This document shows positions 9,727 through 20,209 of a stretch of 64,000 nucleotides of DNA, one piece after another. Both the position numbers and the translations under genes were made by a program. Location of the stretch: NCBI GenBank assembly GCA_030323885.1, contig CM059189.1:44895015-44959014 (forward strand), given 5' to 3'. Numbering within the stretch: the first letter of the stretch is position 1; each line of letters opens with the position of its first letter. This DNA comes from Branchipolynoe longqiensis. Taxonomy: Eukaryota > Annelida > Polychaeta > Phyllodocida > Polynoidae. A model generated the notes under the pieces. That model made no database searches. It worked only from the letters and a program-made list of their open reading frames with translations, and had not been told where the DNA came from.

Positions 9727-10590
9727 GTGCCGGATAACAGTACAGCTATCACAATGGCAGAAGCAGAATTAAATAGGGGGTTTGCCGACTGGTTCACAGC
9801 TGGGGTAGCTGCAGGGGAGATACCCACAGATGCGGATCGGCTAGTATATCTAACCAAATATGCAGCTGGACAGTTGGAAATACAGAGCAGAGCGCTCCGG
9901 GAAGCCAGGGAGCATAGGACTGGACCTAGCCAGGAGCAGGCCAGGATCGCGGAGGAGTGAGCAGTAAGAGAGGAGCGCCTGGCACTAGGGAGAGATCGAA
10001 TGAAGTTAGAGGAGAGGGCTGTGCGGGATCTTAAGGACCAGGGAAGACAGATAGCCACTGTGGATGGTTCAGATCTGGGAGTGTTGAGGAGCTGGGTAGA
10101 GCAGGTTGGCCGGGCAGGTAGAGTATCCGGGGCCAGAGGGGCGGATGTTGTAAAATTCGCACTCAGTCACTCTAGTGGCAACCTCCATGAGGTCATATAT
10201 TCAGTATATGAAGATGATGCTAACAGCTCATGGGAGGAGGTCCGGAAACGCCTGGTTGGACTGTTCTTAACAGCCAGGGAAGCCACTGCCCTAATTGACA
10301 TAGTATTCTCACTCAAGCAAGAGAAAGGGGAGCTGATGTTGGCATACTGTATGCGATACAGTACGGCAGTACAGAGGGCTTGGCCAGACAAAGGACTGAG
10401 GAAGATAGGTGCAGTACATGGCATGGTAATTAAGAAGTTTGAGGACTCCTTGATTGAGCCAGTGGTCAGGCTGAATGTACGCCTGGCCAGGGCAGTTAGC
10501 CTAGAGGCGGCCATGTCTGTAGCCAGGGAAAACAAAGAAGGCCTGGCAGAACCAGGGGGCAGGCTGACTGGGGCTCATAGGATGGAGTAG
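9727..10590 (+). pseudogene. LTR-retrotransposon gag with internal stop
   Basis: One frame runs from the ATG at 9727 to the TAG at 10588, broken by a TGA at 9958-9960. The second piece (10000-10590) reads as a capsid-like helical domain with SWEEVRKRLVGLF, EKGELMLAYCMRYSTAVQRA and IKKFEDSLIEPVVRLNVRLA. That pattern resembles the retrotransposon Gag family, whose role is particle assembly in the cytoplasm. The same frame continues after the TAG into the next entry, so gag and protease are separated only by stop codons. No 5' LTR or primer-binding site was found upstream, where the hairpin array lies. Confidence 0.65.
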
Positions 10591-10593
10591 CCC

Positions 10594-12078
10594 ATGGAGA
10601 TAGGGGCCATTGAGGGGCACACAAAAAGGGAGCCAAGCGGGGCTGGTACAAATAGGGAGGCATTGAAAACACTCCAGGGGGAGAGCAAAAGCCTCCGAAA
10701 AATGCTGGTAGAGCGCACGGAGCGGCCAGTACAGGCTGCCCAAGGGGCTGTAGCACCAGCCCCACCATCAACAGTAGTGGTGCAGACTGCACCAGCACTG
10801 CCCACCCAGAGTAATGCAAATGGGGGTGAGAGAAGGAGGGCGCCACGTCAAGTAATGGGGCGTGCCCCTCGACAGTCTCACTCGGGCCCACGGAGAGATA
10901 CGGTCAGGTGTAGTCATTGTACACATAACTATCACAGTGATTATGTGGCTACCCAGGAGGAGAAGGTGCAGGCAGGTATGGTTGACCGTACTAGTGAGAT
11001 CAGGTCCAGTACAGTTGAAAAACTAGGCAAGGCAGCAGATCGAAGACCATGTATCAAGATGAAATTTGGCGGAATTTCATATTCAGGTCTAATCAATACT
11101 GGTGCCAGTAAAAGTATGATCAAGAGTAAAGTATACAATGCTCTCAAATTGAGAGGATATGCCACAGGTACACTCAGGCGGGGGTTGAAGCTTCGATCAC
11201 TTTCAGGACATTTGATTCCTACAAGGGGAGTGGGGAAGGTCACCCTGGGGGGAGCTGAGTGTGAGTTTTGTGTAGTAGGAGAATTGGAGCATGATATCCT
11301 GATAGGGACGGATGTCATGAAGCAGTGCGATGCCGTGCTGTCCTACACGGATAGGAGTATTATCCTGAATGGTGAGGAGCACAGGTGGTTGGGTAGAGAA
11401 GATACATGTGCTAGTATGGCAGGGGTAGTCTACTATATTTCACCAGCTTATTTGCAGTTGGGTAGACATTCAAATAATACAGCCAGAGAAATTAGCAGGG
11501 CTGATACTGTGGGGGGCCCAGAAAATAGAAAAAGAGTGGTAAAGGGAGATCAGGTGAAATTGGCTGATAGAGAAAGAAAAGGGGATTTAATCACTTCTAG
11601 ATTAACCCATGGGCAAAGAAATAGAAAGGCTGGGTGGTTAAGCACACATACAATGGTGACACGCAGCAACAAGTCACAGCTACAAGGGGAGCATGGGAGG
11701 CCAGAGAACACAGAACAAGTGGGACACAATGGGAACAATAGTGCAAGTGAGTCTAAAAAGGGTGACAAGAGTGTTGTGTGGACTAAAGGTGTGAATGGAG
11801 AATGTAATAACAGGGTGACTGACAGGGGTGCACCTGGCGGTACTTGTGTGTCTCGTCCTTCTTTTGTTCCCCAGCGACCCAGGCAGGTGGTGACGCATGA
11901 CGGGCCCGAGCCTGTGGTGACCATCGATCCGGGACGTGATCCGGTAATGGAAGTCGCCCCGGAACGCAGCTCGGTAATGGAAGTCGACCCACCATGCGGG
12001 TGTAAACAAGCAGGCAGAACACCCACCGCTCATCCACCCACCACGCACCCTCCCATCGCAAGGCGAGCAATGACGTAA
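10594..12078 (+). pseudogene. Gag NC/retropepsin polyprotein, Asp-to-Asn active site
   Basis: A 494-codon frame in phase with the preceding gag. At 106-119 lies a zinc-knuckle-like Cys-x2-Cys-x4-His whose fourth ligand position is Ala, so it is degenerate. At about 153-255 lies a retropepsin fold: the active-site strand reads GLINTGASKSMI where the family has D-T/S-G, with Asn at residue 168 (codon AAT, 11095-11097), and the second signature is HDILIGTDVM. Asn at this position should abolish protease activity; one G-to-A change explains it. Residues after about 270 are low-complexity, Lys/Asn-rich then Pro/His-rich. No RT, RNase H or integrase follows. Confidence 0.75.
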
Positions 12079-12082
12079 CCGG

Positions 12083-12290
12083 CGAGACGGGGGAGCAGGT
12101 GAGTGAGGCATGGCACTGAGGACGCTTACTATCAATAATGACTCAGTCATACTATAAAAGGGCCGGCCATCCACGGCTCAGTGGTTGCTACTAGCTACTG
12201 TTCTTACTGTATCCGTCCACCAGGTGGACTTATCGGTGACCAAGCTCTGCTCGGCCCGGCCCCATAGCACATAAACAACAACTTTACCCA
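12083..12290 (+). mobile_element. Polypurine tract and putative 3' LTR start
   Basis: A purine-rich stretch (GAGACGGGGGAGCAGG, 12086-12101) is followed directly by TG, the usual first bases of an LTR. This lies just after the end of the gag-protease frame. The LTR carries a promoter (next entry). Its 3' boundary is not defined because the partner LTR is absent. Confidence 0.5.
12136..12161 (+). promoter_or_regulatory. AP-1-type site and TATA box in LTR
   Basis: ATGACTCAGTCAT is a near-perfect palindrome containing the AP-1 consensus TGACTCA. CTATAAAAGG follows within a few bases. Spacing and order are those of a compact U3 promoter. Function is inferred. Confidence 0.55.
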
Positions 12291-12298
12291 GTTGGACA

Positions 12299-12580
12299 TT
12301 TGTGCTTGCGCTCACCTCCGTATTTTGCTACCTCACGTACGATTCAAATGTTATTTATTATTGATTTTGAGTCGAAATTGGAGATATTGGATTACACAGA
12401 CTTCGTTGCCCATTCTTACGGTGACTCATATCGCCATCACAACATTTGCACTTTTGTGCTTGCGCTCACCTCACGTACGATTCAAATGTTATTTATTATT
12501 GCTTTTGGGTCGAAATTGGTGATATGGGATTACACAGACTTTGTTGCCCATTCTTACGGAGACTCATATCGCCATCACTG
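12299..12580 (+). repeat. Two-copy tandem duplication, about 130-155 bp
   Basis: 12299-12454 and 12455-12580 both run from TGTGCTTGCGCTCACCTC through ACGATTCAAATGTTATTTAT to CATATCGCCATCAC, with few differences; copy 1 has a short extra piece. It lies after the LTR and may be LTR or leader sequence. 12581-12904 shows no clear feature. Confidence 0.8.
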
Positions 12581-12904
12581 TTTTCGGTACACACGATTGA
12601 CTTGTCTTTGTTTACATCTGCCAATATACTCTAGGTGGCGCCAGTCGTCGCCAGTCGTCGCCTCCCCACCCCTTAACTCTTGCTTTCCCCACTAGGAGAC
12701 GCCACTGTAGCACTGTAGACGCCACTGTAGCACCATACTCCTGCTGGTGCACTGTTAGGGGGTGTTTACGCTGCCTGTCACCGTGTAGCTCGGATGATAC
12801 GTGGGTTTGGGTTACGTTCATTTGTGGATTAGCACGCGTAGTGTTGTGTCAGCGCCGTGTTTTTATCGACAAATTGCCTGACAAATTGCCTGATGATGCC
12901 AGTG

Positions 12905-15475
12905 TCCAAAACCACAACCACAACCACAACCAACACCAACAACAATCAACAATCAACAACCAATATAACGACACTGAAATGTACTGTAAATGTCAACAAA
13001 CAACCCAACTGGGGTAGATGCGGTGATCTTTGAAGCGAAAAACATGCCAAAATCAATTTTGCAAACGTAAATGTTGAACGCCAATCACCAACATTGCAAC
13101 AAACAACAATCCAACACAAACAACCACAACCACAACCAACAACAGTCGACACAACCAACTAACAAACAACACAACCAACAAACAACCGCAACCAATAACC
13201 AACAACCAAACAACACAACCGAACAACAACAAACAACCACAACCAACAACAGTCAACACAACTAACAAACAACACAACCAACAACCAACCACAACAACCA
13301 CAACAACCAAAACAACCACAACAACCAATCCTAAACCAACACCAATCAACAACCACAACCAACAAAACAACAAACAACACAACCAATTACCAACCAAACA
13401 ACAAACCTCACAACCAACAACGGTCAACACCACCAACAACACCCAACAAACAACAACAATCAACAACCACAACACAAACAAACAACCACAACCAACAAAC
13501 AACACAACCAACAACTAACAAACAACACAACCAACCGCAACCAACAACAGTCAACACAACCAAATAACAATCAACACAACCAACAACCAACCAAGCAACA
13601 AACAACCAACATACAACACAACCAACAACCAACCAACAACACTCAACAACCAAACAACAAACAACACAACCAACACAACAACAACAAACAACAACAAACA
13701 AACAACACACAACTGAACAACCAATCATATCACGCCAATCACCAACAAACAACAAACAAACAACCGCAACCAACAACAGTCAACACAACCAAATAACAAT
13801 CAACACACCCAACAAACAACAACAATCAACAACCACAACACAAACCAACAAACAACACAACCAACAACTAACAAACAACACAACCAACAACCAACCGCAA
13901 CCAACAACAGTCAACACAACCAAATAACAATCAACACAACCAAACAACCAACAAACAACACAACCAACCAACAACCAACCGCAACCAACAACACTCAACA
14001 ACCAAACAACAAACAAACAAACAAACAAACAACAACTGAACAACCAATCCTATCACGCCAATCACCAACAAACAACAAACAAACAACCGCAACCAACAGT
14101 CAACGCAACCATATAACAATCAACACACCCAGCAAACAACAACAATCAACGATCAACAACCACAACACAAACAAACAACCCCAACCAACAAACAAACAAC
14201 ACAGCCAACAAAAAACTAACAAACAACAACAATCAAATGAACAACCAATCCTATCATGCCAACAGAACCAACAACACCCAACAAACAACAACAATCAACA
14301 ACCACAACACAAACAAACAACACAACCAAAAACCAACTAACAGACAGCACAACCAACCGCAACCAACAACAGTCAACGCAACCAAACAACAAACAACACA
14401 ACCAACAACAACCAACAAACAATGAAACAACAACCAACAACAACCAACTGAACAAACAATACTATCACGCCAATCACCAACAACAGTCAACACAACCAAC
14501 AACACCCAACAAACAACAACAATCAACAACCACAACACAAACAACACAACAACCAAACAACAACCAACAACAACCAACTGAACAACCAATCCTAGCATGC
14601 CAATCACCAACAGCAGTGAACAATCAACAACCACAACACAAACAAACAACCACGACCAACCAACAAACAACACAACCAACAAACAACCAACAACAACAAC
14701 CAATCCTATCACGCCAGTCACAACCAAACAACAACAACAATCAACAATCAACAACCACAACACAAACAAACAACCACAACCAAACAACAACCAACAACAA
14801 CCAACTGAACAACCAATCCTATCACGCCAATCACAACCAAACAACACAACCAACAAACAACCAACAACAACAACCAATCATATCACGCCAATCACAACCA
14901 AACAACAACAATCAACAATCAACAACCACAACACACACAAACAACCACAACCAAACAACAACCAACAACAACCAACAACAACCAACTGAACAACCAATCC
15001 TATCACGCCAATCACAACCAACCAACAACAATCAACAATCAACAACCACGCCACAAACAAACAACCCAACCACCAAACAACCAACCAAACAACAACCAAC
15101 AACAACAACCAACTGAACAACCAATCCTAGCACGCCAATCACCAACAACAGTCACCACAACCAACAACACCCAACAAACAACAACAATCAACAACCACAA
15201 CACAAACAAACAACCACAATCAACAAACAACTAACAAACAACCAACAACAACCAACTGAACAACCAATCATATCACCCCAATCACCAACCACAATCAACA
15301 ACCAGAACACAAACAACCACAATCAACAAACACACAAACAACAAACAACCAACTAACAAACAACACAACCAACAACCAACCGCAACCAACAACAGTCAAC
15401 ACAACCAAGCAAACAAACAACACAACCAACAACCAACCAACCAACAAAAAAACAACCAAACAACAACCAACTTTC
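12905..15475 (+). repeat. 2.6-kb A/C satellite (CAACAA-type)
   Basis: The plus strand is almost entirely A and C, built from AACAAC, CAACCAAC and AACAAA words. Unit markers such as GAACAACCAATCCTATCACG recur at about 13720, 14036, 14238, 14449, 14578, 14805, 14985 and 15112. Long Asn/Gln/Thr or Val/Leu/Cys/Trp reading frames are by-products of composition. The minus strand is T/G-only (GTTGTTGG words). Confidence 0.95.
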
Positions 15476-17536
15476 TACTATGTCACTCTAGTGTCAGTGT
15501 CTATATCCCCCTCCCTACCAAAAACTACGTAGTCGTAGTTTGACAGCCATACGGTTGTTAGGTGGATTGTTTGTTATCTATTGCATCCGTATTATACTTA
15601 TGACAGCATTTTCGTGCGGTTCTTATGAAGGCCGCGATCATTGGTTGGGTGAGACCAGTAAATTAACCAACGCTTCGTATGTTGTTTCACATTATTCATT
15701 TGTGCGTAATGCCATTTGATTCTTACTTATGACAGCATTTTTGTGCTGTGGTTTGATGTGCGGTTTGATGTGCATTGTTTGCTCTGGTATTTCATAGTGT
15801 TATATTTCCTTTTGATGATGAGATATTCAAAATTCAAAAATCAAAATTCAAACATTGGATATACTGTCAATGTTTTTCCTCCATCTGTTATTTTGCCACT
15901 AAACAAACCCACTAAACAAACACATCGGATGTAAACTGCACACAGCCGTTTCATACTTGCTGGTTGTCAAAACAAGCGTTTGTGTGGAGTTAGCCATCCC
16001 TACTGCTGTCCCTACGTATGTATTTATGTCAGTATCTATAATGTCAGATCGCGCCGATTTCGAGTATGCAGGTATTGTAGGTATAGCAATACCTCAGGGA
16101 GTTTGACGCCCCTGCCTTGCAGAGTTGTAAACCACTGCCTTGTGGTACAGCTTCTTGACAGAACCGAAGGCTAAGGGAGCAAACCCTAAACAGAAAACCA
16201 TGTCACTGTGGCAGCATAAAAGCTTTCATGAAATGTACAACCGCACAGAGCGGCAGTCAAGTAATGAAAGCAGTCTTTGTCGCTTCGCGACCGACAGCAT
16301 GATGCTGATGATAATGTCAGATGCTAATTACCACAAAACGAACCTGATGCGTAAATAAAGTATTTCGCTGTATTCGAATGTGACCTACATGCTCTTTACG
16401 GAAACGCAATTACCGTCCCCTTATCTTTACTTTCATCGCTTTACCCCAGCTCAGTGTCGGTGGGGGTGAGGGTTGTTTTATTTATGGGCGACAGAATAAC
16501 GTGAGAAACTGTGTAATTCTTATCTGACCCGATTTGCTTGATCGCATTTCTTTCCTAATCGAGCCATGTTTTCTGAGTACACCTGATAGCGTACAATTAA
16601 CTTTTTAGTGCTAAAGAAAAGCTATCTCAATGCATACTAAATCGATTACCAGTAAAGAATATATATAATACCCATATTAACATACGTGCAAAATAACTAC
16701 TGATACTGCATGTAAGTACATGAATCCATGACACAATATCCATATAATATTCCTATTGTTACTTGAATTGAATATGCGCAACGATTCTCCTTTAGTAGCA
16801 TTCGTCCAAATAAAACATAAACTATATTTAACGCGCAGTGCATTTAACGCGCAGTGCATTTAACGCGCAGTGCAAAACATTAGCTTCAATAATTTGAATG
16901 TTGTATGGCGAAGTGCCTAATTAAACTTTGGATTTGACAGAGTTGCTCCAAATTTCTAGATAATTAATCTAAATCAAAGTATATTTGTTCAGATTATATC
17001 AGATTATATCAGCCCGGCACAGCTCGCCGGTCCCCGGACCCCCCCCCCCACACACACACACCCTCCCCCCTCGAATTAAATGCGCCGGTGCCCGGCTTGC
17101 CCGGTGTGGCAATTGAGACCGTCCGCCATTACGCCGAGGAACGGCAACACTAAAATGCATTTTCCATGCACTTGAGCATTCTCCCTACCGAAAAGTGACA
17201 AATCTCTAAAACCTCAGCATCTCGAAACAAATCGGTTGGTACACATACAGAAAACATCCGTACCCAAAACATTCTATTCAATTTATAAGGTTACTGATGA
17301 TGCGCACCGAAAAATTTATCGAACGGCGGAAACTGCGACACCGGGCGTTTCGCCGGTTGGTCGTTACGCAATAATCTTTTATTGTTAATTTAGGTCATCC
17401 CACCAGGACAGCGTGGCTGACGGGCTTCTGATTGGTCGATTTGAAATGAAGTGGTCCTTTGTTTAACAGGACTGATATATATCTTGTGGGGCACTAGACA
17501 CGATTTAGTGCTGCCTCTGTCGCCATCGCAATCACA
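15476..17536. other. Unique-looking spacer, small repeats only
   Basis: No coding sequence is recognised. A short word, TTATGACAGCATTTTCGTGC, occurs near 15599 and again (TTTTGTGC) near 15727. 16831-16875 has three tandem AACGCGCAGTGCATTT units. 17040-17075 is a C run plus CA microsatellite. 17440-17490 holds TGATTGGTCG (CCAAT-like, reversed) and a TATATAT word upstream of the next ORF. Confidence 0.5.
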
Positions 17537-17998
17537 ATGCGTCGTATTAACAACATTGGTTGGAGATCGAATCCCCGACCAACCCAACTAGTGCGCCATA
17601 CACGGATTGTCAATGGGATTGAAACCAGTTACTATCGTCGTGAACCTATTCGTACTAGGGGCACAATTGCAGAGAGAATCGTTCAAGCCCAAGCTCAAGC
17701 CCGTGCTCAAGCTCAAGCCCGTGCTCAAGCTCAAGCCCGAATTCTAGTTCCACTTGAGGCTCCAGCTCCAGCTCCAGCTCCTGCTCCTGCTCCTGCTCCT
17801 GCTCCAGCTGAAGCGGAACCTGAAGCGGAACCTGCACCTCCACCTGCACCTGCACCTGAACCTGAACCTGAACCTGAACCTGAACCTGAACCTGAACCTG
17901 AACCTGAACCTGAACCACAAGTCCAACCGATTGATGAAGGTATTTACTTTTATACACGCATGTTATGTTTCGAAATTGTCAATGCTATGTCTAGCTAG
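17537..17998 (+). CDS. Candidate small protein with AQ, AP and EP repeats
   Basis: A 153-residue frame from ATG with A at -3. The first 48 residues are non-repetitive and basic (MRRINNIGWRSNPRP, then a Tyr/Arg-rich part). Next come Ala-Gln-Ala-Arg repeats (49-67), an Ala-Pro tract (75-90) and a Glu-Pro tract (104-126). A non-repetitive end follows (IDEGIYFYTRMLCFEIVN). A TATA-like GATATATATC lies about 65 bases upstream, with a reversed CCAAT word before it. I recognise no family. The conserved-looking ends argue for a real small gene; the hexanucleotide core (CCTGAA, GCTCAA) could equally make it a chance ORF over a microsatellite. No splice evidence was found. Confidence 0.35.
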   Translation: MRRINNIGWRSNPRPTQLVRHTRIVNGIETSYYRREPIRTRGTIAERIVQAQAQARAQAQARAQAQARILVPLEAPAPAPAPAPAPAPAPAEAEPEAEPAPPPAPAPEPEPEPEPEPEPEPEPEPEPQVQPIDEGIYFYTRMLCFEIVNAMSS

Positions 17999-18204
17999 TC
18001 TGTGTGAATACTGCCGATCACCGTGAATGTGTTCGGCAAGGATGATAACGCTAGCTTTGTAGTATGTGTTACGTTTCAGGTCGCCAAAAGGATGGATTTC
18101 TAGCTACAATTTAAGTCTTGGTTGCATGCCCTAGAGCACATATTTATCTACGTCCTCATTTTTTTACTGTTTCAATTTGACCAGTATTAGTTTCAAAAGT
18201 TTAA

Positions 18205-18400
18205 GATTGGCCAAGGCCAGTGACAATGCATTGAGTTTGCCATTACGCGCAGTGCAAAACGTCTATTTTTTATTGAAAATGTGTACCAAGCGGTTTGTCT
18301 CGTGTGTGGTGGGTGTGGTATTAATATTTTGCACGGCCATTGACAATGCATTGATTTTCCGGGTACGCGCAGTTCAAAGCGTTTATTTTATTAAAAATGG
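18205..18400. repeat. Two-copy repeat with ACGCGCAGT word
   Basis: The segments around 18210-18275 and 18338-18402 share GACAATGCATTGA, ACGCGCAGT and the run into GTTTATTTTATT-like sequence. The same ACGCGCAGTGCA word forms the small array at 16831-16875. No gene is seen in 17999-18542. Confidence 0.6.
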
Positions 18401-18542
18401 CACAACCCTAACCTTATGAATGTAATATAATCTAATCGTTGGATCTGTTATCTATATCTGTATCAAGCGGTTTGTCTCTAGGTGTTGTGGTTTTAGCGAT
18501 TTTTCACATTTTCTGTATGAAGATTGGGATGGATGTAGCTAA

Positions 18543-19042
18543 NNNNNNNNNNNNNNNNNNNNNNNNNNNNNNNNNNNNNNNNNNNNNNNNNNNNNNNNNN
18601 NNNNNNNNNNNNNNNNNNNNNNNNNNNNNNNNNNNNNNNNNNNNNNNNNNNNNNNNNNNNNNNNNNNNNNNNNNNNNNNNNNNNNNNNNNNNNNNNNNNN
18701 NNNNNNNNNNNNNNNNNNNNNNNNNNNNNNNNNNNNNNNNNNNNNNNNNNNNNNNNNNNNNNNNNNNNNNNNNNNNNNNNNNNNNNNNNNNNNNNNNNNN
18801 NNNNNNNNNNNNNNNNNNNNNNNNNNNNNNNNNNNNNNNNNNNNNNNNNNNNNNNNNNNNNNNNNNNNNNNNNNNNNNNNNNNNNNNNNNNNNNNNNNNN
18901 NNNNNNNNNNNNNNNNNNNNNNNNNNNNNNNNNNNNNNNNNNNNNNNNNNNNNNNNNNNNNNNNNNNNNNNNNNNNNNNNNNNNNNNNNNNNNNNNNNNN
19001 NNNNNNNNNNNNNNNNNNNNNNNNNNNNNNNNNNNNNNNNNN
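18543..19042. other. Assembly gap, exactly 500 N
   Basis: This placeholder abuts the first visible base of the Ngaro A1 repeat, so the true left end of that element is hidden. The 180-bp direct repeats of the element may have caused the assembly break. Confidence 0.98.
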
Positions 19043-19222
19043 TACTGGTGTAGAGCGAGGGGTTCCGGCAACTCTATTCTATTCGGCCCGCTGCCATTGT
19101 GGTTCCCGGGTTCGACGCTAGGGCGCGTGCAGCGCCTGTGTCGCGCTGCTCTGGACACTGGTCACTGCAGTTGCCCGGCACTCGGTCGGCTGCACTTCGG
19201 AGTGACACACCTCTCACTGTTT
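19043..19222 (+). repeat. Split direct repeat A1
   Basis: Identical to A2, starting TACTGGTGTAGAGCGAGG and ending CTCTCACTGTTT. The left boundary is hidden by the gap. Confidence 0.9.
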
Positions 19223-19265
19223 ACCTCTCTACTGTCACCACTGCTACATACAGACTTGGTGCGTA

Positions 19266-19412
19266 ATGCCTAAAGATTACTGCGCGACTTGTGGCACATC
19301 TCATTCCGGTCCAGTAGACGACGACTGTCAGAAAAACGTTACTGCGGCCAGTGCGCTTCCTAAGCGCTCGACCAGAGCTCACCCGCTGTTCGAGTCGATT
19401 TGTCTGTGCTAG
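19266..19412 (+). CDS. 48-codon Cys/His leader ORF of Ngaro element
   Basis: It starts MPKDYCATCGTSHSGP and has a Cys-x2-Cys-x3-His...Cys arrangement ending DDDC. It stops six bases before the gag ATG, in a different frame. It could be a separate small zinc-binding product, a regulatory upstream ORF, or the true gag N-terminus cut off by a frameshift. I favour the last because such a Cys cluster at a gag start would be sensible, but this is inference. Confidence 0.45.
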   Translation: MPKDYCATCGTSHSGPVDDDCQKNVTAASALPKRSTRAHPLFESICLC

Positions 19413-19417
19413 GCAAG

Positions 19418-20209
19418 ATGGCGACCGATATCAAACCGGAGACACGTGGAGCTGTTGGAGGTGCGGGTGCGGACGACTACGCCGAAGAGGAGCGCGCGCT
19501 CAAAGACAAGGTGGAGTCACTGGAACGAAAGCGCCGTGTAGCCACGCTTCTTCAGCAACAAAAACAGCTAGAAGACGACCTTGCTGCGCTAGACGTCAAG
19601 CAGGAGAGGGGCAGAAGCCATTCGAGAAAGTCGAGGCGCTGCAGGCACCGGCGCCATTCTTCGAGTTCCAGTTCGGGTAGTCGCACCCCGAGCAATGAAC
19701 GCAGGAAACGCCGTAAGTGGTCATTAAGACACCACACTGACGACCGAAAGCAAGTAAAAAAACTTAACGCCTATGAAATTGTTGAAGCAACGTGCGCTTG
19801 GTTCTTGGATAAATCGGACACAAACCACCAAGCGGCACTCTCTGTAATTAAGCACATAAGATTTATATGTTCTAAAGCCAAATTTAATAACTTCACGAAC
19901 TCGTCACATGTTTCATATGATACTGAAATTCGTAAAATTGCTGTTAAAGAAGGCTACAGTGCCTTCACGGCTGGTAACAATGAATTGGCTCTACGCTACT
20001 ATGCATTTGAGAATATCAAGGATAAAAAAACCTCCAGTTCTGTGGCAAATACTGCTTCGAAACTCTATAGCCGAGATGGGAAGAAGCCGTGTTTCAATCA
20101 TAATAATGAGTCGGGCTGTTCGCGTGACAGCAAAACATGCAGCTATGGCCATTGGTGCTCTCGCTGTGGTAGCTATGCGCACAAGCGTGGCGCGTGTCGA
20201 CGGGATTGA
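19418..20209 (+). CDS. Ngaro-like Gag
   Basis: 263 residues from the ATG at 19418. Residues 15-60 are charged and likely coiled coil (EEERALKDKVESLERKRR, LLQQQKQLEDDLAALD). An Arg/Ser-rich stretch follows at about 62-100. The C-terminus holds a Cys-rich block ending in a canonical CCHC zinc knuckle, CSRCGSYAHKRGAC (Cys-x2-Cys-x4-His-x4-Cys), preceded by CFNHN and a CSYGH CCCH-like part. The role is RNA packaging and particle formation. The stop is a single TGA (20207-20209). Downstream codons stay open in the same frame into the pol N-terminus, which suggests readthrough or a very recent stop. Confidence 0.8.
   Translation: MATDIKPETRGAVGGAGADDYAEEERALKDKVESLERKRRVATLLQQQKQLEDDLAALDVKQERGRSHSRKSRRCRHRRHSSSSSSGSRTPSNERRKRRKWSLRHHTDDRKQVKKLNAYEIVEATCAWFLDKSDTNHQAALSVIKHIRFICSKAKFNNFTNSSHVSYDTEIRKIAVKEGYSAFTAGNNELALRYYAFENIKDKKTSSSVANTASKLYSRDGKKPCFNHNNESGCSRDSKTCSYGHWCSRCGSYAHKRGACRRD

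Noticed and set aside
13053..15230. Long Cys/Val/Leu/Trp-rich reading frames on the minus strand
   Set aside because: They are translations of the A/C-only satellite. All frames stay open because the array lacks the trinucleotides needed for stops.
18439..19158. Frames running through the second N gap
   Set aside because: Same artefact; the right flank is the A1 repeat of the Ngaro element.
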